Position numbers and translations under genes: made by a program. This document shows positions 54,701 to 64,000 of a stretch of DNA of 64,000 nt, piece by piece (positions within the stretch are counted from its first letter, which is position 1; each line of letters opens with the position of its first letter). Where the stretch lies: contig OY294067.1 in assembly GCA_958510875.1 (NCBI GenBank), positions 259,161,736 to 259,225,735 on the forward strand, in the 5' to 3' direction. The DNA is from Endomychus coccineus (lineage: Eukaryota; Arthropoda; Insecta; Coleoptera; Endomychidae). A model generated the notes under the pieces. That model searched no databases, was not told the DNA's origin, and saw nothing but the letters and a program-made list of their open reading frames with translations.

Positions 54701-57174
54701 TTTTCACTCACAATATTTTACGTCACGAGAGGAGGAAAAATACTCCTTTTCAAAATCGCTCTAGGGAAAAAATAATGAAGACCTGGGTGAAAATTGTTGA
54801 TGCGTTCTTCGAAGCGAAAGTTCGTAGGCCTAGATTTTTAACATGTAAAATTGATTCCGTACTTGTATATGCGTAAATAGTAACAAGTGATCGTGGATAA
54901 AGTTTTCTTGATTTTTTAGTTTACAGCTTGTATTCCGTTTGTATTTTCTTGGAAAAAAATCTCCTAAATCGGGGCACCGGAAGGAACAGTTACGCCACTG
55001 AAAGTATAGCTTGTTGAAATATGTCTAATAGTTTTGTGCTGAAGTACAATATCATCCAAACCGGAATAATATGAAGCGTGTACCATTTGATCAATTTGAA
55101 ATTTTACATATTTATGTTCATTCTGTCCTCTATGATGACTTCGTATGAGAAACGGTTCCATTATACCATACGGTAACGGTAACAATAACAGTAACAACAT
55201 TGGTGTTTTAAATTTCTAGGTGCAGTAATAACTGTTTTATAACAAGCCTGTATACTAGATACTTCTGCATAAATAAACAGTTTTCTCTGAAAATTATTCC
55301 AATTTATTGGAGATACCTACTATAATTTTTGTTCAAGTATCACATTATGTTCAACAATCAATAAAATGATGGATGAATAAGTAGCAATGTAAATTTCACT
55401 TGAGATCAAACCGTAAAGGCACTAAAACAATATATTTCATAATTTTTTAGTTGAATGCAGTTCTATGCTTCAAATTAGGAGAACTATACTATTAAGTGCA
55501 TTAGGGCTATTGAGGTAGCAGCTAAAACAAGACAAGTGCATAATTTTGAACTGAACTATAACTTATTTGAACTCCAATGTCCATATTTATATACTGCCAA
55601 AACAATTTATGTTGAAATTTACCTTGTTTTGATATTAATATGAATATTCCCAATACTCCTGATACACAAGCATGGCAAACCTCTACAGTAAACATCATCA
55701 AGCAGGAAGAAGGCCTATCAATCTTCTACCCATCCCTATCAAAATTATTGAGTAACCTCCATTCATGCCTCAAACAACTTATCACCACCTACCATTCCCA
55801 GCGAGAATATGTCAATAATTCATCAAGCTCATTGAATAGTGAATACTATGTCTAAAGTCCTAAAGGAAAAGAAATATTCCAATGAAGCCTTCTTACACGT
55901 CCCACAAACTTCTGATTAAGCCTGACACACAGGCTTGCTTGGTTTCTCGTGATCAACAAATTTAAAACTGATGTATTTACCTAAAACAAGATATTTGTTA
56001 ATGGAACGTTTCATTTTACTACATAAAATGATTCATTTATAATATTACATGAATTCCGAAGGTACATTTCATGATTGTTGTTGCTACCCATTAGATATTT
56101 ATATTGAAATATATTTTTTGCTACTATTCTGTATTAAATTTTTTGTTAATATTTTTTTTTATTATTATTATGATGTCCTTGAAATATTTATTTATTTTTA
56201 TTTTGTTTCAAATCACATATAATATTTTATATTTGATATTATATTATAAAAGCTCGTTATATCTCTAATATTTGGCGTTGACGTACATTCCTAATTTTAA
56301 ACTTCATGAAATATTTCGTTTCTTCATTTATTTATTACTCGCCATAACTTATAGATTGGTTGATGATTTTTTGCAAAAAGTTACTGACTCCCTTGCAAGT
56401 AGTCTTTTCTGATCATAAATATATATCACACGCATACAAAATTCTTATTTTGAGGTTAGAATGACGTCACAGTCACGTCATGGAGTCACATAGTAACGTT
56501 GAATTAATTTTTCTGAGATATTATGAAGGTAAAATTAAGAATCAGCTGTTCCTGTGGGCCCAGTAAACAACGTCTAGAACTATCTATAAAAAAATTGGAG
56601 GAGTAAAAATTTTTCTATAGCCCGGACAACCACTGGTATATAAGCTAGTAATACATTAAGGGTTCTAGTATTGACCGTTGTAAATCTTTTATATTGTAAT
56701 TCGAACAATGTTTCATCGTAATGACATATTTCCATGTCTTTATCTGTTTATAAGCATTTGTAATATATTATCGATTCCTAGTTCATTCAGTTATTTGATA
56801 CCTAACTTATTTTGCCAATATTGTTTATGCAATTTTCCTAAGGTGAATTCAATTGGCAATCGGTGTTAACTATTGAGAAACACAGAAGAAAATTATAGAA
56901 AGGGAAAAATTTTCGTGTAAATGATTAACATGCTCATTTCTAAAAATAACAGTACCGTTAAGATTCCAATTACTTCTTTACGCTTTTGTATTTTCTTCAA
57001 GAAGATTTTTTATTAATTATGTATTCAACAATGCCTGGAACATCAAATTTTTTAAAAGCTTGGGTACGTTAGATGTGAAAGATTTATGCTTATGCATACT
57101 TATAGGTAAACTCTTAGTCCTTGGCGACCTCCAAAGTCAGGAGACCATTTGTATTAGAAGGTTCAGATGAGCTT
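51746..57174. other. 5.4 kb with no identifiable gene or transposon
   Basis: AT-rich throughout. Frames at 52535, 53119, 54964 and 55640 are short and show no recognisable motif; the Leu-rich start of the 78-codon minus frame (55200-54964) comes from a GTTACT/GTTACC-rich tract. It could be intron or intergenic DNA of a host locus outside the window, or very old transposon sequence. Confidence 0.4.
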
Positions 57175-57175
57175 A

Positions 57176-58225
57176 TAGTCCAGACTATGAACCGGAAAAA
57201 AAAAACGTGTCAAGTTCGAATCGAAAAAATTTTTTTGCATTAGCTTCGGGAGGTTTTCAGGATCATTCATACACCTCGAAACCTCTTGGGAACCCCAACC
57301 CCACCCATTGGGGGCGAAAATGGCCCGAAATCTCCAAGTCTTGAATTGTATTTTCTACATAAAAAGGTATTTTGGCATTTCGAATGCACCTAGGAAGTTT
57401 TTCGGGTCCCTGGAAACGAACCCGTAGCCAGATTTACTTGCAATCCATCGTAGGGGTGGTAAAATTGACGAAATTGGCCAATTTTGCACCCCTATATGTT
57501 ATTTCGCAATTTACGTGTTTTAGGCATTTCGAATGCACCAAAGAAGTTTTTTGGGTCGCTGAATACGATTCCGAAGCCAAATTCACTCGAATATCATCGT
57601 AGGGGTGGGAAATTTACAAAAATGGCTAATTTGACATGCTTCTGAATTTTACTATGTTTGCATTTTAAAATTACTTCGGAGTATATCTGGCTTCGGAATC
57701 ATATTCAGCAACCCAAAGAAAACCCTTGGTGCATTCGAAATGCCAATAACACGTAAATTGCAAAATAACATATAGGGGTGCAAAATTGGCCAATTTCGTC
57801 GATTTTATCACCCCTGCGATGGATTGCAAGTAAATATGGCTACGGATTCGTGATCAGCGACCCAAAAAACCTCCTTGGTGCATTCGGAATGCCAAAAACA
57901 CGTAAATAGCAAAATAACATATATGGGTGCGAAATTGGTAAATTTTGTCGATTTTACCACACCTACGATGGATTGCAGGTAAATCTGGCTACGGATTCGT
58001 GTTCAGCGACCCAAAAAACCTCCCAGGTGCACTCGAAATGCCAAAATACCATTTTTTATAGAAAATACAATTCAAGACTTGGAGATTTCGGGCCATTTTT
58101 GTCAATGGGTGGGGTTGGGGTTCTCAAGAGGTTTCAAGGTGTATGAATGATCCTGAGAACCTCCTGAATCTAATGCAAAAAAAAATTTTTGATTCGAACT
58201 TACAAGTTTTTTTTTTATTATAGCT
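57176..58225. mobile_element. foldback element FB3
   Basis: Left terminus TAGTCCAGACTATGAACCGG is close to FB1's end. The arms meet near 57640. Units of about 170 bp carry CATTTCGAATGCACC, then GGGTCGCTGAATACGATTCC, then GATTTACTTGCAATCCATCG, AGGGGTG, and a CCAATTTTGCACCCCTATAT block; the right arm has three units with GGATTCGTGTTCAGCGACCC on the plus strand. Outer parts share GAACCCCAACCCCACCCATT with the inverse at 58100. The right terminus is eroded, so no target duplication can be called. No coding capacity. Confidence 0.85.
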
Positions 58226-60190
58226 TCAAAAATGTATACTTTCTTCTAAGATTTTGTATTGTAATTAGATTTCATTGAAAAGTGTGCATGATTTTTCATA
58301 TGATTTAGAATATTAGACCTAATTAAATAACAAAGTTACTTTTCTTGTTTTATCAGTAACCCGACGATTTGCTTATCTTAATCGTGTTTGACAATTAATA
58401 TACAATTGTCAAACATTTTACCAATGTGAATTTTTTATTCAACTATTCTAAAGCAGATTCCAAGATATCCCTTTTGTTCATAGAATTGAGAGGGCTCTAC
58501 TTTCGTCTAAAACGACTCCAGTATTCATTACGTTCGTTCACAATAGAGTATATTATTTCATGAAAATTAGCGACTTGGTTCTAATTCAACCGTCCTTCCA
58601 TCTTAAATAATAATAGACAAGAGATACCAATGGTTGAAAGAGTCTTGTTCGAAATCATGCAAATTACTCTAGAGTTCAAGTGTTCAAGAATAATAATTCG
58701 ATAAATATTTTTCTTTCAGATGTAGATATACTACACCTGACCAATTATCTCCTGCGATAAACATTGAAACGAGTGGGCTCGTTGTTTTTACCGAGGGTCT
58801 GTATTTGTCTTCCCACGAGTGATCTTTACATACGCTCGTCACCACACGCGTATTGTGCCTTACTTGCTTATTCTTGGTAGGTGGATAGAAATATTGCTAA
58901 TTAAGTTCACAAACAAATGGACTCAAATGGGAAACAGGACTACAATTACGTAGAGACATAGAATATAAACTAGTTTGAAAATATAGGTTGATAATTTAGA
59001 ATGCACAGAAATGCAAAACATTTTGAACCCAAAGTATCAGTTCTCTCTGAAAATAATGATAGTCGTTTGAAATTTTTATCAGAGATCATCAATTCAACCG
59101 GATTGAGAGAAATTATGAATCTGAAAGACGAAAAGATGAGGGATCTTATTCGAAAAATTAGAAAATCTAAACAGTGAGTGCGAATAGGATTTTCTCCGGA
59201 AAATGTAAGGAAATATCAACATATAGTCAATTTTGGATCAATTTGTTCCACCTCTAAGAGAAAAAATTGCGTGTGGAAAGACATTTCTCTTTATGTGTCG
59301 ATATGTTTCCTCTATAACTGTACTGAAAAATAGAGCATATATGACCGAATTAAAACCGGTACCCGGTGGCTTTTTTAGAAGGCTAAAATTTCAAATATCT
59401 TGTACCATGATTCAAATCCCAATAAAAAATTATGCAACTACTTGCCTGAAGTTGAAGAGGCGTGACCACCAAATGAGCATTTTACTTACTCACATACTTA
59501 CTTACAATTAGTATGCCCTCAATTATGTGATCTTTTCTCTCAGGCGATCTCTCAGGCGATCTCTCAGATCCAATAAAGTCACTGGATCGACAATGAACCA
59601 TGGTGAGTCCCAATTTTTATTTTATGTTTTCAACAAAATCGTTTTCGTTCAACTTGGTCTATGGAGCGTCAACTTCGAAACAACAACTCAAGATTCTTCG
59701 GAGTAAGTTTGGTGATCAATCGTAGTGGCAGTTTATTAGTTTCGACTATCGAAATAGTGTGGAAAGATGAAAATATGAGGTTATAAGTTGTATAGCAGAT
59801 TTTATTTATGTATTCAAAATGCACTAATCCAATCTTATAAGTTGCAGACCGTTTACAGGTTTTTGGATTTTGGAATTATTCTTGGGTGACTTACATACAT
59901 ATAATTATGTTTCTAGATATGAGATAACGATATCATCTCAACAATATTTCCTATATAAGTAGAAATTGGTGAGTTGCATTTGCGATACATGACATAATAA
60001 ATAATGCAATGGATGGATAACAAACACGTTTTCGTTTTATCAGTCAATAGACAGACTTAAGTTTTCTCTAGGTAGAACAGTGACAACAAGTCTTATCAGT
60101 TCCAGTCAGCTGTTTCGTTATCTCATGAGCTCATCAGTGGAACAAGTAGATCGATGATGTCCCTATTCGACCATCTTTTTCCAGAGAGAT
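58226..60190. other. no identifiable gene
   Basis: AT-rich. A 92-codon frame (59233-59511) is unrecognised. A short tandem repeat of 12 bp (CTCTCAGGCGAT, about 2.7 copies) lies at 59537-59570. Confidence 0.45.
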
Positions 60191-60224
60191 AGGAAACCTT
60201 TTTTTGGAATGTTAGAGCACACAC

Positions 60225-60455
60225 GCCATCTACCAAAAAATAGAAGCATCCCTGATGCTTATTACATATGAAATAAAATGTCATCAATTAGATCTATAAT
60301 TTCAACAATTAGAATTTTATTTTTTATTTTTATTGTATGAGAAAGTATATTTTATGGAAGTTATATTAATTATTCTTTAAATATGTCATCTTCAATTGAA
60401 TGACTTCAATCGTTTCCTCCCACTGAACATAGTTATTCTGAATTACCAATACTAA
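60225..60455 (+). pseudogene. cox1: cox1 3' fragment in NUMT
   Basis: About the last 75 codons. PDAYYMWNKMSSISSMISTI is followed by a transmembrane segment, VWESM, and the C-terminal motif SSSIEWLQSFPPTEHSYSEL. Upstream of 60250 the match fades, with a possible FFGML-AGMP remnant near 60200. Confidence 0.9.
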
Positions 60456-60464
60456 ATAGAAATT

Positions 60465-60526
60465 TCTAATGGGGCAGAATAGTACATTGGATTTGAACCC
60501 CAATTATAAAAGATTTCTCTTTAGAA
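60465..60526 (+). pseudogene. trnL2: mitochondrial tRNA-Leu(UUR) copy in NUMT
   Basis: TCTAA at the 5' end pairs with TTAGA at the 3' end; the body GGCAGAATAGTACATTGGAT then TGAACCCCA is typical of mitochondrial trnL2, lying exactly between cox1 and cox2. Anticodon-arm bases are diverged. Confidence 0.8.
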
Positions 60527-60829
60527 ATAGCAACTTGAAAAACTACTATACTCCAAGATTGTTCGTCTCCTCTTATAGAACAATTAGTTTAAGTTCATGA
60601 CTATACTCTTTTAATTTTAACAATTATTGTAATTTTAGTAAGCTATTTTTTATTAGGAAATCTTTTTAATACATTTTCTTATCGATTATCACTTCATGGT
60701 CAAATAATTGAATTATTTGAACTATTACTTCTGCTTTAATTTTAATTTTACATTTAATTTATATTTTAGATGGAGTAAATAATCCTTCAATCACTATTAA
60801 GTCTATTGCTCATCAATGATATTGATCTT
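60527..60829 (+). pseudogene. cox2: cox2 5' fragment in NUMT
   Basis: Starts ATA GCA ACT TGA (MATW). Continues CSSPLMEQLV, stop, VHDYTLLILTIIVILVSYFL (first membrane segment), FNTFSYRLSLHGQIIELF; after a frameshift, LDGVNNPSITIKSIAHQWYW (Cu-A domain approach). Interrupted after WS by FB4. Confidence 0.92.
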
Positions 60830-62829
60830 TAGTCGAGGAAATGAAGCATTGAACCTGGGAAAGTTGGCGCAGTTGGATGGATTGAGATGCGGTTCTCTGC
60901 ATTCGATTCAGAAAGTGATTTAGAAACTTTGTCCGGTATTTTTGTTTTGCGGAAAAAATTTGTTGCATTTCTACAGCCAAAAATGCATTTTTCAAAGATC
61001 CACTTTTTGAGGTAAATAAAAAAAATTAAGTACTTGGTGGATAATGCGTGAAATGTGCTCGAATTGGTTTCTTGGGGGTTTTTGGGGTCGCTGAACACGA
61101 ATATGATATTTAAAAATTTCCCCGAGGTCCCCTTGGACCTCCCCGGGGGTATACTAGCGTCCTGACGTCCAGGATATCGACGAAATTAATGAAAAAATTA
61201 TTTTTAATGTTTGTCAACTGTTCGAAAGGTGATATGAAGGTTGCTAGTGATGATAATGACATGAAAAAACTCTTCTGCAATACCTGGTGTATCCTGCTTC
61301 CGGGTAACGACGTCATCTTCTAGCAATTTGCTAATTTTTCTTCATAAAAGGTAACAAATTCTAGCTCTCGGGGGTTTTCAAAGTTGCTGATCACGACTGT
61401 GACACTCACAATGTTCTGCAAATTACCTGGGGGTATTTCCGGGACACTCGAGCCCTGTGTATCCACTTCATCTTCTGGGAATTTTCTATTTTTTTTTAAA
61501 TTAAATGTAATAAATTCTAGCTCTCGGGGGTTTTCAAAGTCGCTGATCACGACTGTGACACTCACAATGTTCTGCTAATTACCTGGGGGTGTTTCCAGGA
61601 CACTCGAGCACTGTGTATCCACGTCATCTTCTAGGAATTTCTTGTTTTTTTCAAATTAAATGTAATAAATTCTAGCTCTCGGAGGTTTTCGAAGTCGCTG
61701 ATCATGACTTTGACACTCACAATGTTCTGCAAATTACCTGGGGGTATTTCCGGGACACTCGAGCCCTGTGTATCCACGTAATCTTCTAGGAATTTCTTGT
61801 TTTTTTCAAATTAAATGTAATAAATTCTAGCTCTCGGAGGTTTTCGAAGTCGCTGATCATGACTTTGACACTCACAATGTTCTGCAAATTACCTAGGGGT
61901 ATTTCCGGGACACTCGAGCCCTGTGTATCTACGTCATCTTCTAGGAATTTACACAACATTGTGAGTATCATAATCGTGATCGGCGACAATAAAAACCCCC
62001 GAGAGCCAGAACATGTTACATTCTATGAAGAAAAATTAACAAATTCCTAGAAGATGGAGCGTAGGTAAACAGGGTTCCAGAGACCCGAAAACACCCCCAG
62101 GTAATTTGCAGCACATTGCGAGTGTCATAGTCGTGATCGGCGACTTTGATTACCCTCGAGAGCTAGAATTTATTACATTTAATTAAAGAAAAAAACAAGA
62201 AATTCCTAGAAGATGACGTGGATACACAGGGTTCGAGTGTCCCGGAAATACCCCCAGGTAATTTGCAGAACATTGTGAGTGTCACAGTCATGATCAGCGA
62301 CTTTGAAAACCCCCGAGAGCTAGAATTTGTTACCTTTTATGAAGAAAAATTAGTAAATTCCTAGAAGATGACGTCGTTACCCGGACGCAGCGTACACCAG
62401 GTATGGCAGAAGAGTTTTTTCATGTCGTTATCATCACTAGCAACCTTCATATCACCTTTCGAACAGTTGACAAACATTAAAAATTATTTTCTCATTAATT
62501 TCTTCGATATCCAGGACGTCAGGACGCTAGTATAACCCCGGGGAGGTCCAAGCGGACCTGAGGGAATTTTTTAAATATCATATTCAGCGACCCCAAAAAC
62601 CCCCAAGAAACCAATTCGAGACCATTTTTTTATTTACCTCAAAAAGTGCATCTTTGAAAAATGCGTTTTTGGCTGTAGAAATGCAACAAATTTTTTCCGC
62701 AAAACAAAAATACCGGACAAAGTTTCTAAATCACTTTCTGAATCGAATGCAGAAAACCGCATCTCAATCCATCCAACTACGCCAACTTTCCCAGATTTGG
62801 CCTATTTTAGTGCTTCATTTCCTCGACTA
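60830..62829. mobile_element. foldback element FB4, inserted in the NUMT
   Basis: Ends TAGTCGAGGAAATGAAGC and complement. It interrupts cox2 between WS and YEYSDF codons, with CTT (60827-60829) and CGT (62830-62832) as a 3-bp duplication with one change. The outer arms are 500 bp and include GGGGTCGCTGAACACGAATA at 61083, GGACCTCCCCGGGG and GACGTCATCTTCTAG. The inner part is four tandem units of about 155 bp in each direction: TCTAGCTCTCGGGGGTTTTC, AAAGTxGCTGATCACGACT, GTGACACTCACAATGTTCTG, ATTACCTGGGGGTATTTCCG, CACTCGAGCCCTGTGTATCC. The symmetry centre is near 61955. No coding capacity. Confidence 0.93.
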
Positions 62830-62895
62830 CGTATGAATATTCTGATTTTGAAAATATTTAATTTGATTCATATAAAGGATTTTCCATTAAGAGTT
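62830..62895 (+). pseudogene. cox2: cox2 continuation of the NUMT
   Basis: TATGAATATTCTGATTTTGA onward reads YEYSDFENI-stop-FDSY in the frame left at 60828, proving that FB4 inserted into the NUMT. The match may extend weakly to about 62940. Confidence 0.85.
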
Positions 62896-62989
62896 ACTGG
62901 ATTTTATTATTAAATAAAATACACATTATGTGAGAAAATCTCAAAACCTTTCTTCTAATTTGTAAAATAATAATGACTTACAATCATAC

Positions 62990-64000
62990 GTGGAAAACAT
63001 TATCTGCCAAATGTGCACCTCGGCTCCTCTGACATGAAAAAATTCTTATGGAGATATTTTCGATTACATTTAAGCGGTCCAACATCACGAATTATGAGTC
63101 GGATCTCTTTCTTTAGTTCCTCGAATGTTTATGCCTTGCTTTTCACCTAGCCCCACAGAAAATAATCGAGCGGAGGAAGATCGCATGATCTAGGTGACCA
63201 GTTGACATCGTCACTTCATGAAAGAATGCTCCGTTCGAACTGTGTATGAAATAAGCGCATCGTTTTCCTAGTTTTGTGACACCATGTTGGCACCACATAT
63301 CGCTAAAATTTATATTGCCTAACGCTGGTTTCAAAAAGTCTTCATTCGATAACGTTCACCATCCACCGTAAGTGCTTGAAAAAAGTGAGGACCAATTATG
63401 CCTTCAGTCCATAATGTACACCAAACAGTGACACATTGTGAGTGCATTGACTTTTCGTGGAGTTCTCTTGAATTTTTACTACCCAATATACGACAGTTCT
63501 ATTTGCTTAGGTAGCTACTGAAGTGGAAATGGGCTTTATCGCTGGAAATGAGTTTTTTTGCAAAATTCATCATTAATTACTTTATTTTGAAGGATCCAAT
63601 TGACAATACTACGACGCTGCCTATGGTCAGTTTGCTTCAATTTTTGGGTCAGTTGGATCTTATAGGCATGAAAACCCAATTTTTTCTCAATATCCGCCAT
63701 GTAGTGGTCTGAGTAAGATCCAATTGCTGAGAACGGCGTGGAACCAAGTTTCGTAGTGGAGCCTTCACATCTTGAACAGCTCCTGTAGTTCCAAATTTAC
63801 GCACAATATTACGAATAGTTTTTTCCGTGGGTCGATTAGGTGGAACGAAGTAACCACGAATTCTGCGAAATATATTGATTACAGAAGATGCACTTTCATA
63901 ATAGGTTTTAACGAAACACGCTGCTCTAACGTGTATCGCTCCATGTTTACACTTGTACAAGCCTTGAAATGACAGAATTATGACGCTGTCATCAAATCAT
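62990..64000 (-). pseudogene. DUF4817/DDE_3 transposase, copy 3, running off the window
   Basis: The minus frame 63960-63649 has the DUF4817 HTH: HGAIHVRAACFVKTYYESAS, NIFRRIRGYFVPPNRPTEKT, IRNIVRKFGTTGAVQDVKAP, then RRSQQLDLTQTTTWRILRK. Further down, LISSDKAHFHFSS-like and SMHSQCVTVWCTLWTEGIIG-like frames (63540-63390) replace the first-Asp region. ISDMWCQHGVTKL (63310-63270) corresponds to the second-Asp block and has lost the DGA triad. VNWSPRSCDLPPLDYFLWG (63210-63150) is the third-Asp block. The ATG at about 63957 is followed upstream by its leader at the edge. Distinct subfamily from copies 1 and 2; frameshifted. Confidence 0.75.

Larger units (their letters stand above)
60195..60829 (+). 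other. NUMT: nuclear copy of mitochondrial cox1 end, trnL2 and cox2 start
   Basis: Under the invertebrate mitochondrial code (TGA Trp, ATA Met, AGA Ser) 60251-60455 reads PDAYYMWNKMSS, then WESMFYGSYINY and SIEWLQSFPPTEHSYSELPM, the C-terminus of cytochrome oxidase I. A tRNA-Leu(UUR) follows, then the first part of cox2. cox2 contains a TAA (VxVHDYT region) and a frameshift near 60730, so it is not functional. It is split at 60829 by FB4 and resumes at 62832. The gene order cox1-trnL2-cox2 is the pancrustacean one. Confidence 0.93.

Noticed and set aside
54964..55200. 78-codon minus-strand frame with a Leu-rich start resembling a signal peptide
   Set aside because: The Leu run comes from a GTTACTG/GTTACCG tract, and the rest has no motif or conserved Cys pattern.
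55640..55855. 71-codon frame rich in Ser/Leu
   Set aside because: Ordinary length for AT-rich DNA; no family resemblance, splice context or repeat support.
60813..62836. identical 60-codon frames at both ends of FB4
   Set aside because: They are the two copies of the inverted terminal arm, not genes.

Overview
The window is nuclear DNA of an arthropod, most likely an insect. It is AT-rich and I recognise no intact host gene and no prokaryotic gene organisation. Two things point to an insect-like (pancrustacean) host: the transposon families present (mariner, a DUF4817/DDE_3 Tc1-mariner relative, hAT, Helentron, copia, gypsy, Penelope, jockey-like LINEs) and a nuclear copy of mitochondrial DNA with the order cox1 - trnL2(UUR) - cox2, which reads with the invertebrate mitochondrial code. 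A beetle is a guess only.

The sequence is a palimpsest of nested mobile elements. 1-12.1 kb: a possible LTR/leader, a LINE 3' end split by a DUF4817-type transposon (1732-4094), a second LINE tail, a foldback element (FB1, 5418-7574) inside a Penelope terminal repeat, Penelope debris, and a second DUF4817 transposon (about 9955-12067) carrying a 427-bp MITE with a perfect 8-bp target duplication. 12.4-20.1 kb: a copia element with near-identical 175-bp LTRs, broken by pol lesions and by a palindromic Penelope insertion (16257-19420) with hammerhead-like motifs. 20-30 kb: a 600-bp direct repeat pair, mariner A split by a gypsy gag fragment, a 20-bp minisatellite, a dispersed repeat (X), a small palindromic MITE and an antisense LINE. 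30-38 kb: two Helentron pieces (helicase/endonuclease, and an endonuclease-only derivative), Penelope fragments in both orientations, and mariner B split by foldback FB2. 38-44 kb: a decayed Penelope copy split by a 2.65-kb foldback (FB5) with a 9-bp target duplication, then repeat X copy 2 split by a LINE tail. 44-52 kb: a hAT with an exact 8-bp duplication, a jockey-type LINE fragment, and mariner C split by an internally deleted hAT with an exact 8-bp duplication. 52-57 kb: nothing I can identify. 57-64 kb: foldback FB3, a NUMT split by foldback FB4, and a third DUF4817 transposase fragment running to the window edge.

The most interesting signal is a group of foldback elements (FB1-FB4) without coding capacity. 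Three have insertion sites that can be reconstructed from empty-site homologues, and each shows a 3-bp target duplication. All four have a terminus beginning TAGT(C/G), and all carry multiple internal copies of one core, roughly GCTGA-n-CACGA, in inverted arrays although the rest of their sequence differs. They look like members of one non-autonomous family group mobilised by an unknown transposase that is not encoded here.

No coding region appears intact at full length. The longest uninterrupted frames are the copia gag/protease segment and the Penelope RT-GIY-YIG frame, and both elements are damaged or truncated. All calls come from reading translated motifs and repeat boundaries by eye; no database search was run.
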